From assembly GCA_964019415.1 (NCBI GenBank), contig OZ025889.1, forward strand, positions 3,977,399-4,041,398: a stretch of 64,000 nucleotides of DNA, in the 5' to 3' direction. How positions within the stretch are numbered: position 1 is the stretch's first letter; the number at the start of each line of letters is the position of its first letter. This DNA comes from Ianthella basta (taxonomy: Eukaryota; Porifera; Demospongiae; Verongiida; Ianthellidae). Positions 1 through 20,159 of this stretch are shown here, one piece after another. The notes under the pieces were generated by a model. It was not told the DNA's origin and did not search any database. It saw only the letters and a list, made by a program, of their open reading frames with translations. The translations under genes were made by a program, and so were the position numbers.

Positions 1-180
1 CATGCATTCTGTAGTGGAATCCGTCTCTCATAATATTATTAAAGCACAATGGAGTGTAGTAAGAGAGGATGCTATACTGCAACTATATCACGACTGTGTA
101 GCTATGTGAGTCATGATCCTTTGTACCATGAAGTCTGTGAATTAATGGCATAATGTTAAGTATCTGTGTTATATATATAG

Positions 181-6987
<6,807 letters not shown>

Positions 6988-7032
6988 CTGCCAAAAGTGG
7001 TCGGAAAGATCAAATAATGTAGTGGTTTCTTT

Positions 7033-7097
7033 TTAGGGGCTGCCTGCGGCAGCCCCTATATTGTTTTCAAATTGACGTTTTCATATGGCTTCATGTT

Positions 7098-7128
<31 letters not shown>

Positions 7129-7778
7129 ATACGCCAACCTACGGTTGTACGTCAATGCTTACATTTATATTGAATGTATTGGGCGAAGTATTGGGTATAG
7201 GGAATTTATATTGTCGGCCATTTTATTCGGCCGGAAGTGGACCGTGTGCGAGGCCAAGGGACTTTGAAAACCGGCTTCCAAACGACGTTTTAGCGAACTT
7301 TGGACGTTCTCTTCCGCCTCTGATCCTGGAACAGACTCCTACAGCACTTCTGGTCGACGGGCAAAGACACAGCTTCGAGACAGCGCCCAACAGGTCATCG
7401 ACTTCGCCCCGCGCCTTCTTCGATAATGGCCGCGCCGCCTCGGAGGACTTCACTCCGCCGCCTGGAACACATGACAGGAGTAACGTAGAAACTGGTGAAC
7501 GCCGTGATATGTACACGCTAACGTTCTTCAACCGTTTCTAGCGTTGAAAAGCTTAACTCGCACGGTTGCCCTTCTAAATGCTCTTCAGAACCTGGCCCAC
7601 GCGTACTGCGCTGTAACAAACGTACGTAGCTTTTGCCACCACAGACCACTAGCTACTCTGGCGACTGTGGGTTCCTTGGTACATTATGTTTCTGTAATTA
7701 CTCACTGTAAATGCACGTGCTATAAGCAGTCATGTGTCTGTCTGCTGGACATTTCTCTGTGCATGTGTTGTGGGTTTG

Positions 7779-7809
<31 letters not shown>

Positions 7810-8105
7810 TGTGTGTGTGTGTGTGGTGTGTGTGTGTATGTGGTGTGTGTGTGTGTGTGTGTGTATGTGGTGTGTGTGTGGTGTGTGTGTGCATGTGGTG
7901 TGTGTGTGGTGTGTGTGTGCATGTGGTGTGTGTGCGTGTGGTGTGTGTGTGTGTGTGTGCATGTGTATGTGTGCATGTGTGTGTGTGGTGTGTGTGTGTG
8001 TGTGTGGTGTGTGTGTGTATGTGGTGTGTGTGTGTGTGTGTGTGTATGTGGTGTGTGTGTGGTGTGTGTGTGCATGTGGTGTGTGTGTGGTGTGTGTGTG
8101 CGTGT

Positions 8106-8156
<51 letters not shown>

Positions 8157-8204
8157 ATGTGTATGTGTGCATGTGTGTGTGTGTGTGTGTGTGTGCATGT
8201 GCAT

Positions 8205-8275
<71 letters not shown>

Positions 8276-8292
8276 ATGTGTCTGGTGATAGT

Positions 8293-8333
<41 letters not shown>

Positions 8334-8459
8334 AAGTTACTGAGGTATTGTGACGCGATGTCATGTTTACCTATTGTGAGTGACAGAGCAGCGACCGAAG
8401 GGAGCAAGTATTTCGAGTTGGGGCGGCAGCCCCACGAGTTTTTAACTCGAAATACTTGT
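7033..8459 (+). mobile_element. Hairpin-ended element 1 (non-autonomous, unclassified)
   Basis: The left end carries a hairpin with 9-bp arms (GGGGCTGCC, 7036-7044, and GGCAGCCCC, 7048-7056). About 650 bp of GC-richer sequence follows, then a long (TG)n block at 7776-8330. The right end has CAAGTATTTCGAGTT (8405-8419) and its complement (8444-8458) around a second hairpin GGGGC-GGCA-GCCCC. Element 2 has the same ends and the same body. No clear target duplication or long terminal inverted repeat was seen, so it is not a standard cut-and-paste element. Terminal hairpins and an internal simple repeat recall non-autonomous Helentron/HINE elements, but that label is a guess. The 128-codon open frame at 7155-7541 is broken in copy 2 and is probably not coding. 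Confidence 0.75.
7776..8330. repeat. Long compound (TG)n array inside element 1
   Basis: About 550 bp of TG dinucleotides broken by GTGGTG, GCATG and TATG variants. A higher-order unit of roughly 180 bp appears to repeat: the TGTGTATGTGGTG pattern at about 7830-7960 recurs at 8010-8110. This suggests segmental duplication inside the microsatellite. Confidence 0.9.
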
Positions 8460-9728
8460 TCTTTTGGACTACATCATGCAATGTGTGTCTTTAATTGTAG
8501 CTAACTGTTCCATCTATATAACAGAATTCTGGGTGTGAGCTATTCATTTTAGCTGACTTTATATTAATCACCAGCATGTTGAATAATTTCACATTTCTGG
8601 ACATTTCTTCATATAATTGTACGAACAAGTCTTGGCTGTACTCGCTCTGCATTGCATTAATGGCTGAATGGCACCAGCTACCAATCACCATTTGGCCAGT
8701 TCCATCTGGGCTACATTGGCAGCATGGATTACATAATAGTACCAGTTGACCATACTGACTGTATATACAGTGCTGATAATATGTGTGCTGGCATAAGCCT
8801 CTGTCATACACCTTCATGCATGCACATGTGCTCACATGTGTGTGCACAAGTAGCTATAGGTGGTGTGGGCCATTAGTAACAACTGATAACTGTCTAATGC
8901 ATGCTAGGGGTGCTTGTATGCTGCATGGCAATGCCGCATGTGAGCAACTAACTATACAGAATGTTAAACATATTGCACAGCCATTAACAATTATACAGTA
9001 GGTAAATACAATAAGGTCTTACATGCAAATTTTAATAGACTAAGTATGCAATGGTAAAGTTGTACAGTATATACCATTCCAGCAACCCTGGCTAACAGCA
9101 ATTCTAGATATGTCCCGTTCTTGGAATATCTTGAATGAATTGTGGTTTCTTGGCTCTTTTAGTTACAAGTGTTGTAGAATCATGCTTTGCAGCATGCAGA
9201 TGGAAGAATATGAGCAGCAAAATGTTTTTGTATTTTTAATTGTTGTATAATTATAAAAGTTATGATATTAAATCACACAGCCATGGCACTACATGTATTA
9301 CATTTACTACACAACTTACTAGGGTTTTCTAGGCTCGTGATGTAAAAGTATGATTAGCTATATCATCTACGTATGTATAGCATTAGTGCACACCAGGATT
9401 GATTGATAGCCATTTGCAGGAATTGAACATATGGGAAAGTTTGGCCAGCTTGCACTGAAGAGCTGTCCATACCCACCGCGACGTGCCATGATAAGTAAAT
9501 CTAGTTAAAGATAATGCAGGCAGTGTAATTCACAAATGTATGAATACCTATACCATAATTAATAAGGCTACAAATTTAACTGCAAGTAAATTTAGCGTTT
9601 TGAGAATTCCTGGATGGAATGAACTCATCTGATCATCCTGAAATTGGCGGTGGTAGCTAGCTAAAGTAACTAATATAATAATATGTATTGCATGTAAAGT
9701 TCAGACACCTGAACTTCACTCAAAATTA
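8460..9728. other. Intergenic stretch without recognisable gene
   Basis: AT-rich DNA between element 1 and a LINE fragment. Short open frames show no recognisable motif and no consistent splice-site context. I see nothing functional here. Confidence 0.5.
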
Positions 9729-10380
9729 TATCAATCAATCAAGCAATTCATTATTAGAGTGCACCATGCCAATAGGCACTAGGACACATCATGGTCCAAT
9801 GTAGCACTGTACACATCATGCACCATGGGAGATGCAGGATACAGATGAGTACCATGTAAAGAAAAAACTGGGGTCAATGTTAATATAGGGTGTGACAGAT
9901 TGTTTGATAGCATGTATAATCCAATGCCACCTTCCCATTTCAATCTGGAAAGCTGCCGTTCCACCCCTGAACTTAAACATCATCCTCTTTTCAGCCTTTG
10001 ACTTCAACCACGCACAACTCAATTCAACCTCACACTCCCATATCAACCTCATCATGGACAACGTTGAATTTTCATGCACTTCCTTCCTCCATTCATTCTT
10101 TACATTTCTCCAAGCCGCACTCAGCAACATACATTACACTTCTGCCTCTGACAGCTCCCTGACCACACCACCACTCATTTCCTACCACCCAAGTTTACCT
10201 ATACACCTGTCAATTCTTCTCATCCAGGATCCCCTACCACACTCCACTGCCTGCGACACGACCTTCCTCAGCATTATATAACTTCGTGTGCGGCCACGGG
10301 TATTCTTGTGACCCAGTCCCCCCCCAAAGTTGGTCAGGTACATTTGCTCTATATTTTGATACCACTTCGGGCATGTGTCT
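9729..10380 (-). mobile_element. Degenerate LINE 3' fragment with (TTGA)n tail
   Basis: Read on the minus strand, the open frame at 9816-10130 contains KFRGGTAAFQIEMGRW. This matches the KFRxGxxxLxIExGR-type segment often found near the C terminus of LINE ORF2 proteins. The minus-strand sequence ends at 9729 in a short (TTGA)n tail after a GTGCAC-ATGG-TAGTGCC block. The same block and tail occur at 36275, so the two are copies of one family. Stops and frame changes show that it is dead. The 5' limit is uncertain. Confidence 0.5.
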
Positions 10381-10391
10381 CTCACCTTTTT

Positions 10392-11413
<1,022 letters not shown>

Positions 11414-12005
11414 TTCCAGTGGGCCTGTGTTGTGTAAGGTAGAAGTGGATAACTGACATGCTCGTGTATCTAGTCCCCTGAAAGGTGGTTAATCGGAAAG
11501 GCTTGTTAGTCTGTAAATCGAATATTGGGGCGATTGCAAAGATACGGGAAACGCCTCGCTCCCTCGAAACAGCTTAGAATTCTAGCATACTTGGTTTGGC
11601 CGCGGACAGGAATAGAATCAAATGGCGTTGAATAGGCTCAGCGTCGAACGTTTGACTGGCTATACGACAATTCTTGGCAGCACACAATACACTTCTTGGC
11701 CGACATCACGTGATATAACTGAAATAATTATTACACCAGGCCACCTTTTGGGGGAATGGAGCGGAAGCCATATAGCAGGGCTATCATTAGAGTGCCCGCA
11801 CAACACCTCCCACATATTCTTACTCTGAATAATAACTAACCGGCATTCCACAGGCATTTCAAGTTTACTATTAATATCCCATTGGGCAAACCGTGCCTGT
11901 GTTTACTCTTAAGCATCCTTCAGTCACAGACGAGTGTATTGCTGAGCGCTCTCTGAACAGTGATCTATATGCGCGCGTGTGACTCGTCGCACCTGGTCCA
12001 GTGAA
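11414..12005 (+). promoter_or_regulatory. Putative 5' flank of gene B
   Basis: This 590-bp segment separates element 2 from the gene B start codon and should contain its promoter. It includes a CACGTG E-box-like hexamer near 11706. The 68-codon open frame at 11622-11828 has no recognisable motif. It shares no obvious block with the promoters of F, G and H. Confidence 0.3.
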
Positions 12006-15000
12006 ATGCAACCTCCTGCAGGTTTGTTACTTGTACTAAAATTCGCCGTTGTGGTACAGTTGTCACAGAGCCAAGGTGAGCAGGCCCTGCACGGATACAT
12101 GCAGCCCCGAAGATGTTAACGCAATATCCCCTAGCTAGTAGTGATTAACTACCTAACCGGAGATATAGCTGCTCTGCTTTTCATTCCATACATTGTTCAG
12201 ACCCTTGTCTGGCAGGATTTGCTCAAACTCTTACCACACAAGACTTCAGTGATTATGGCACTCTAGAGCCTGAAGATAAATGGAGGACTTATCTTTTCCC
12301 CACTTTGAGGTTCACCTGCAGAGGAAAACTGGAAAAACTGGAATTTATCAATGCAGCAATGATATCAGACTCAGACTACCTGGCCTTGTCAGTATGGAGG
12401 CTTAATGGGACAGTGTACACTCGAGTTTCAAATGGATGGTTTTGTTCGAACTCACATTTTATAGCTATGTGGAATTCTTTGTCGATACCTTTTATGACTG
12501 ATGTGGTAGAAAATGACATAATAGGGGTAACTTTGCCTCCAAATAAAGCTGGCCAAGTATCCAAAGGTATTCCTCTCGTCATGAGTACCTCGGTTTCACA
12601 GACATGCTTCATTGGAATGCAGAGGCGGGCATGCTATGCTAGTACCCCCCTCATCAAGGCAAGCTTCAACTCTTCTCAAGGTATAGGACACAACCCATGT
12701 ATATATAATTATACCAATTTCCATGCTTGTAGCTATAGTTGCTGTTTTTGTTCCAGAGACATAGGATGTTTCAGTGGCAAACAGTGACACGTTCTCCCAT
12801 GCTGCCTCACTTCAATGTCACCAGTGGCACTATATGTGAACTGTGTTCTGCCCAAGTGCAAGTTGCATACCTGTTGCTGCATCCTGCTCCAACTTGTGCC
12901 GTTTGACTAGCACCAACACTGTAATTGCATTCATAGTGGTCCCCCACAGCATGCCAATCAATGCTAGTGGCCGATCCAACTGACCTTCAGCAACTTGCGC
13001 TGGTGTTATCCTTTCATCAACTACCGCAAACACTCTTGCACTCGAAGTGGTTACCCTTGGCAACTTGCCTGGTGGCCTTGTTCATATATGCACTGGCACT
13101 TATACTGCATGTGCAGATTGCAACTTGCACTGTGTGGTGGTGGTGGTGATGTATATATAGCACAAACACTCTACCTGCACTCAGGGTGATTACCCTTGTC
13201 AACTTGCACTGGTGGTCTTGTTCCTAGTCAGACTGGCACATATACTGCATGCCCAGATTTCAAATAATAGGGTGGTGGTGGTAGTGGTAACGGAATCATA
13301 TTATATACAGTACAAGTTAATATTATGCTATGTACATCATTCAAATTTACTTTAGGAGCACTCTCACAAGATATTCTTATGGAAGTTGCTGACATGCCAG
13401 CGGTGGTGGCACTGGGAGCTCTTCTTGCCCTCTCCTTTCTTCTTCTCCTGGTCCTCGCTGTGGTGGTAGTGATTCTGGTTGTGATGTTAAAGAGGACTAG
13501 GAAATATAGTGAGTTAGGTCACACCAGAACAGTCAGAAACATCAGTTTAGAACTACATTGCTTCTGCTATGACCTGTACATGTTCACTCGCTGTATGTTA
13601 GCCTTTGATCTTTGTCTACAACCAGAGTTACCATCACAAGAGAAGGTATATTACAATGGAACTGCCCACCCTCGATCTGGTAGATCTAGAGTTAGTGCAA
13701 GGACTTCAAGTATGTCTCTGCTGGGTGCTGATGAAGCTGACTCTGCTATGACTGCAGTGCCATTAAGGGCTGCACCTGGGACTCAGACAATCAGTGGCAG
13801 GATGCAGCAGGTGTATGGAGCTAGTCACTATAGTGTCATGCATGTAAGTACAACTTGTTAGGTAGCTATAGTGTGGAAATATGATACCATGTTAATACAA
13901 CTTTCTCTGTTCCAGAGCTATGCCAGACATGAAGCAGGGGGACAATATGAATACTTTTATGTGCCCAACTCTGTGAGTCCCCACATTCCACAGCACAGCC
14001 TTTCAAACATTGCACAATACAAGTACTGGTAATTGCATCCACAGACTCAGAGGCAGGATCCTAATGCCACATATGGAACTGTGGGTGGGGAAAGCATATA
14101 TGCTACCTTGGATGGTGATGGGGATTATGAAATGGTAAGCTATATGTATTAGTTATACCACGGCGCTGAGGTGTATATGGATTTTAGGCGCACGATGCCC
14201 GAGGGCGCGAAGCGCCCGAGGACGAGTGCGTCTAAAATCCATATACACCGAAGCGCCGTGGTATAAGTGATATATACCCCGCCTAGCGCGTCTAGGCTCT
14301 TATTCGAAGGGCGGGCTTCTACCAGGGCGGCAGATCTGAAGAGCGGCTGCCAAGTTTTGTTGAATTCACAAGTGCTGTGAAGTTTTGCCTGAAGTTAAGC
14401 CATTGGAGCAACACTTTAAGGGGCCAGTTAAGTGATTGAGGCGTCAGCGACGTTCTCGGCCTTCGTCGGCTTCGAGGGTTCTTTGCGCTCGTTGCTCGAC
14501 TTTCTGTTCCCCTTGAAACAGTGCGTTTCCACTGCTGCAGTGAGTTTGAGTGCCCTTGCGTACGAATTGGCGCATGAGCTTGGTGTTTCTCATCTGTGCA
14601 CTGTGCGGGTCGCGTACATGGTTTATCCAGCACGGCTACGGAGCCCTTTACGTTGTTGGCTTGCGTACATTGGTTGCAGCGTGATGGAGGGAGGTATTCT
14701 CCTTTTCAATGTTTTGCCGACTCTTCCAAAGCCAGGCAAAGTTGAAGCTGACTGCAAGTTGCTGCATTTGTGCTTTGGTGCTTTGGTGTGATTTGACACC
14801 TTCGTTGTTATCAATAACAATTCTTTGTTATCTTTCACGCCTTCCATATTTGGGCTGGGATATAACAGGATTTAAGCGCCCCTGTGCATATATATGCTTC
14901 TTAGATCCTGTTATATCCCGGCTGGCTTGTTTACGCGATATATTTTCGCGCGGTTGCCATGGTAACGGGGTATATAACTATATACATAAGCTCTTCTCCA

Positions 15001-18000
15001 AGATCATACAAGTGTGCATCATTGTTGTCCATGTAGGGAGAAGAGGCAACTTACTGGCCTCCTGCTCAAACAACAGCAGCCATCTTTGACCAGATGTCTA
15101 AAGGCAAGTACCTTGAGATCCCTCTCACTTCAGTGAAGAAACATGCTATGCTTGGTGAGGGTGAGTTTGGTGAGGTGTTCAAGGGAGAGTGGACCTCCCC
15201 AACAAAGACACTGACAGTGGCTCTGAAGTCACTCAAGTCTTCAGCCTCAGATGAGCAGAGGTTGAAGCTCCTCCAAGAGGCAGCCATCATGGGACAGTTC
15301 ATTCACCCCCACATTGTCAGACTCTATGGAGTGGTCACACTGTCGGAACCGGTATGATATAGCATGCCGTAAAAACATCACCTGCCACTGTCTAGTAGTG
15401 CTGGTTGAGCTTAACTTGAAGGAACTGCATTGATATGTTTCTTGTTGCTCCAAAGGACATCATTGTGATGGAGCTGCTAGAAGGAAATGATCTCGGCAGT
15501 CATCTCCACAAATTGAAGAATATAAGGTAAATGAAGTTCACAGAAGTGCTCAAAATTTCAATATGACCACAACATTATGGCAGAAGCACTGCAACGTCAC
15601 TAACATGTACGTCTCATTAGGTCTGAAGTCAGGCAGCTGCCAAGGAATTTATTGAGGTTCTGTCAGGAGATAGCTGCTGCTCTGGAGTACCTCTCCAAGA
15701 AGGGTTTCATCCACAGAGACCTTGCTGCAAGGAACATATTGCTGACAGCAGACATGAAGTGCAAGGTGTGTGTACATACATGTAAGAAGCTATATTATAG
15801 TCTTTGTATTATGTGAGTGGCGCCATGACACACCATAGCAAGCCGACATATAAATGAAGAGTACATGCAGGTCATGCATGGTGCTAGTGCTTTCATACAG
15901 CCATGCATAACAATTATTATGTGGAATAATGGTTGCTACATATTGCAACTTAAGCTGTACTTTATTATATCACTTGTATCGCTATTATTATAACTCTTCA
16001 TATATAGTGAAATGGGAAATTGAAACATGAAATTGAATGTGTTGACATTATCAATCCGTTCCACTGTCCTTCTCAGTATAACAACTTTCAACGGTTGAGG
16101 CCTATGCAACAAACATCCATTGTCACAGTGATTGGTCTTATACTCATTGTCTCTTACGTTGGTTGCATTTGTTGAATGATCCTGACACAGGCTACAGACA
16201 TTACACCAAATGAATTGCTAGCTATTTAGGAAGCACAAAATTAATACTGTCCTTGCTCTACAGCTTGCCAACTTTGGCATGTCCCATGACATGGATGAAG
16301 ACTACAGTATACAACCAAGTTGCAGATTGAAGCAAAGTGTCACTGTGCTGTCTAACCATGGACATGCACAATCATTCTAAAACGTCTTTCCATTCTTATA
16401 CAGCTTGCTGACTTTGGCATGTCCCATGACATGGATGAAGACTACTACTACAAACCCAAAGGAGGTATGATTCCTGTCAAGTGGACAGCTCCTGAGGCCA
16501 TTTTGTACAGGAAGTACACCACAAAGAGTGATGTGTGGAGCTTTGGGATGGTGATGTATGAGATATGGTCACTGGGACACAAGCCATTTGAGGAGTTCAG
16601 CATTGAAGAGGTGAGGAGCATGATGTTTAGTTTTGTGAAAGTGAATGAAGCCTTGCACAGTCTGTAATATACACTGTACTGTTGTGCAGTGTATTCGTAT
16701 ATGCAGAGACATATTTGTAGACTGATATGTAATTGCATAACATGCACACTTAAGTAAGAGAGGTGTGAAACTGAGGCTCTTCCAACGTAAGAAATGCATC
16801 TATGAAAGCAATACTAAACACAATTCTGTCATTGAGCATTGAATGCTTTGACTGTAACCACAGCCAGCTCTTCCTGCCTCACAGGGCCTCTGTATGCTCT
16901 TTGCTTCTTGTATTTGTATTGTATTGCATTCAAACTACTGTCAATGCTTGTCCTGTTTCCTCGTCAACCCACAAATTATAGGTAGTAAACAGCTTGAGAA
17001 CTAGGCATGTGCAGGACTGGTGTGTAGACTTCCTACGTAGTTTCATCAATCTTGAAGTGCTTGTACTTAAAAGGCAATAGCAAGGATCTTCATTCTGGAA
17101 TTGAGGATGAATGGTACACAGCAAAGTTCTGTCTATACAAAATTAAGGTATTATCATATTAATGCTTATCATATGACCTGGGAGCCAGTGGAATCCTTTA
17201 TAATGGGTCATATGACTAAAGGTTAAATGACTTAATGCACAATGAAATTGTTCATGCATACTTTACAGGCTTGAATGTACACACTGCATGAGGATGGTCA
17301 TATACAATACAAGGCAATGCCATTCGCTATGTGCAGAACATGCAGTGAATTACAGGCCATGTGCTAGTTGCTACTACCGTATTGGACGTGTTGGCTGTAG
17401 ATGTGGCACACTGGATGGAATGTTTGGCTTTAATTTAAGGTTAGGAAATTATTGGGAGGTGTGCGAAAGAAGACTGGTCACTGTCTGCAGTGTTGTGCTT
17501 AGTAGGAAAACAAATTGAGGGAGTGCTATGTCTCTCTTCCATTGAACAGAGCGAATTATTATGCAACTAATAACATGTTTGATCATGGTGCCCTTGAATC
17601 TGGTCAATTGGCCTGTGGTCATGTGAATCAGCATTAATGTAGTTAGGAGTGTGTAGGAGTTAACATTCCTTTAATAATGATGTTTCTGATATAGAATGTG
17701 TAACACTTCACTGCATGCATGCTGTACACCTATAGGTCATTCAAGCTTTCAACACTGCCTACTGCCAGCCTCCCCCACCTGGGTGTCCAAGGGGAGTGTA
17801 TGCCATCATGGTCCAGTGCTGGTAAGTGCATACACAGACGCGCCAGTCAGTATTTTGTCATCAGTGAATATCCGTTGAGCAAGTAGAATGGACAGCTAGA
17901 GTAGTTAGTACACTGTAACTGGATACTGTCCATTTAATACTAACAATAACAATGTTATGACTACAGTAAGAGCCCATATGAAACCACTTAATAATACATG

Positions 18001-18968
18001 ATAGGTCTTTACTGGCCTTTGTGTTGTGCATGTCTTCTACAATGCAATTTAGAAACTCATAGCACTACAGCTGTTGAATCTCATATATAGGTAGTGATCA
18101 AAGCTGCTGCTGAGAGCCTGAGAGTTATACATCATGCATGCTGTAATGTAGTTTCCATTGGCTGAGGGATGTATAGCTGATAACTTAAGTTTTACAGATG
18201 CACAGTAACTCCATTTACTGTCAATACGCTGCAAACTGACAACACTGGAGAAATTCCCTAAGGTGTTCAGAGCATATGGGGTGTAATACCTGATATTGTC
18301 AACAGCCGACACATACTCCTAGCAACCTAATTTTATTGAACATTCATCGTAAACCAATACTTTAGTTCTAAATACTCTGACAGATTATCCAGCTGCAGAA
18401 TGGCCAAGTTAAATGATTTCTCAAATGATGGCATTAATCACATCACTTAGAGTAACTAGGAGTAACTCTCCATGACTTTATGCTCAATCAATCACACCAG
18501 TTGTATGACTCTCCATATCATGAATACCCTTATAATATACAAAATTACAATTTATAAAATGATCAGAGTCAGCTGCATTTTTATCATTATAATATTATAA
18601 TTATGCTAGTGTTTCAGGAGCATTTCTTCCATAAAGGCTCAAGGCTTGATCATGCATGGTTTATAATAACTATAATGGCATTCAGCGTATATATAGCTAG
18701 CCACCATTGTATACATACACATGGATGTATATACCGCACCGTTGTCAGCACCTCTCCCTTTGCACCCTCTCCCCTCGGTAGGCACCCTGACTGCCATTCT
18801 CGTGTCAGTTTCACTGAAGTGGTGCAGTCCCTCAACTATGACCAGAGGTCCCTACTGCAGATGGACCCAAGTGACAAGACAGGAACACCTCTCTCCCTCA
18901 CACTTGGAGCACCACTGGAACATGGACAAGACCTGCACAAGGACCTGCAGGACACTTACAAGAAGTGA
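12006..18968 (+). CDS. Gene B: complete type I receptor tyrosine kinase, 692 aa
   Basis: Exons: 12006-12075 (signal peptide ending SQSQ), 12201-12680 (ectodomain), 13356-13508 (transmembrane), 13626-13843, 13916-13972 and 14045-14134 (juxtamembrane), 15037-15351, 15456-15526, 15621-15765, 16404-16610, 17736-17821, 18782-18968. The total is 2079 nt and in frame. The ectodomain (residues about 25-183) is a diverged version of the family module: FRCNG becomes FTCRG, and three extra Cys appear in the C-terminal half. The transmembrane segment is about residues 199-228 and has no charged residues. Kinase landmarks: Gly loop about 396-403, VALK Lys about 420, HRD Asp about 518, DFG Asp about 536, YYY about 547-549, APE about 562-564. 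ESIYATL in the juxtamembrane part fits the S/I/V/LxYxxI/V/L (ITIM-type) pattern. Exon 13626-13843 could instead end at the CAG before 13811. The intron before the activation-loop exon carries a partial copy of that exon, and the intron before the N-lobe exon carries a hairpin-ended element. Confidence 0.85.
12990..13290. repeat. Degenerate tandem repeats with AACTTGCACTGGTGGTC core
   Basis: Within the gene B intron (12681-13355) the block 'CAACTTGCxCTGGTGxxC ... ACTCTxCxTGCACTC' recurs about three to four times with (GGT)n interruptions. The same core occurs twice in gene F at about 41925-42060. Confidence 0.6.
14153..14985. mobile_element. Hairpin-ended repeat in gene B intron
   Basis: The left end is a three-tier cruciform. 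TTATACCACGGCGCT (14153-14167) pairs with 14252-14266, a 23-bp arm from 14171 pairs with 14226-14248 with one mismatch, and the core is GGGCGC-GAA-GCGCCC (14203-14217). GC-rich unique sequence follows, then a second hairpin with GGGATATAACAGGAT arms (about 14857-14919). TATATACCCCG at 14270-14280 has its complement CGGGGTATATA at about 14967-14977. It lies between exons 14045-14134 and 15037-15351 and is absent from gene A at this place. No coding potential was recognised. Confidence 0.55.
16264..16309 (+). pseudogene. Partial duplicate of activation-loop exon in gene B
   Basis: A splice acceptor CAG is followed by a copy of the first 45 nt of the activation-loop exon, reading [14 protein letters not shown], then ending abruptly. 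The full exon with LADFG follows at 16404. The fragment has Asn in place of the DFG Asp, exactly as in pseudogene P2 at 60866. It probably came from a P2-like paralog by recombination. If spliced in, it would disrupt the kinase. Confidence 0.75.
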
Positions 18969-19779
18969 CTGCCAGAACAAAAGGAAAATGGATGTATAAG
19001 GAATTTCTTTCTCCTTGGACTGTAATCAATAATATTACGTAATATGTGTGTTTCATTCAAGTTTGCTTTTTGAACTATATTATACTGGAGTTAATGTGTG
19101 TGAACAATTTATACATTACAGCTGAATGTATGTATTTCATCACAGTCCTGTATCTTCATCAAATTTATCTGACTTATAATATCATACTGTAGAATAATGT
19201 GTTTTTGGAGTTAACCTTTCTTAATAATGATGTTTCTGATATTGAATGCTAAGTTTGGATTGGCAAACGACATGAATATTAGTGATCACGTACTTCTGTT
19301 TGATCTTGAAGTTGTGTGGTTTTGAGTGATTACATGCTACATACAGTATAAGTTTTGAAAGTATCTATTTGATATAGTTTTCATTCTGTCATAATGCATT
19401 CACATTTATGCTGGGTGGCTCCATGTGCTTCACTGCAGATGATGGCAGTTGTCACTCTGAGTCAATGTTTGTCATATAAATACACCAACAATCAACTTGC
19501 TAGGAAGATTTTCTTTGTGGCATATATAAGCTTCGCTTGGGTGTATGAATTGACCAGCCCATAGTGTTATTTTTTGCCAATGACATGTGCAGTATAATTA
19601 TACTTATGAGTATTCATTACTTGTTACATGATGAAGCCATACATCAAAGGAAACAACTGTGCATTATTTTGGCAAATGCACTGGATAACGCACAGTTGCC
19701 TTATTTGGAAGTGTATAGCACATTGTTTGCTTTATAACACACTGCTTTGTAAGGGGCTCTTATTGACACTAGAAATAAT
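18969..19779. other. 3' flank of gene B, no further gene seen
   Basis: AT-rich sequence after the gene B stop codon. No canonical AATAAA lies close to the stop, though AT-rich variants are present. No gene was recognised. Confidence 0.4.
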
Positions 19780-20029
19780 AAAAATTTTCTACAAAAATTG
19801 TAAGGATGAGGGATGGCATAAAAAGGACAGAAACAAGTAAAGGCTGTTACACAGTGGAGCATTAACCATGGTTCCTACATGCAAGAATGTTGCACCTTAT
19901 AGTCCTACACCCTTGAATGTAGGGACGATAGTTAATGCTCCACTGTGTAACAGCCTTTACTTGTTTCTGTCCTTTTTATGCCATCCCTACATCTTTACAA
20001 TTTTTGTACAAAATTTTTATTATTTCTAG
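19780..20029. repeat. MITE-like inverted repeat, about 250 bp
   Basis: Arms of roughly 90-100 bp (19780-19866 and 19931-20029) are near-perfect reverse complements around a 64-bp centre. The outer arm begins CTAGAAATAATAAAAATTTT. No open reading frame. This is a foldback/MITE structure, and its target duplication is not clear. Confidence 0.8.
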
Positions 20030-20159
20030 TTTCTGTACTTTTTATAGTGGGCAGCTAAGCTTAAGCAACACACAGTCACTTAATCTCAACCATAGGGCAT
20101 TGGTGAAGGCATTATACCTCATTTCTGTAATCCTAGAACTCAAGGTGTGGGCTAGCACC

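Noticed and set aside
7155..7541. 128-codon open frame in hairpin-ended element 1
   Set aside because: The copy in element 2 is interrupted by indels and no domain is recognisable; probably open by chance.
7544..8407. Long open frames of Cys-Val or His-Thr repeats (up to 269 codons), also at 4033-4349, 11008-11274, 38444-38879 and 52521-53181
   Set aside because: These are frame-open readings of (TG)n/(CA)n microsatellites on both strands, without conserved flanks or splice sites.
7033..8459. Firm Helitron/Helentron assignment of the hairpin-ended elements
   Set aside because: Terminal hairpins and internal simple repeats fit, but no TC...CTRR ends, no Rep/helicase gene and no defined target site could be shown.
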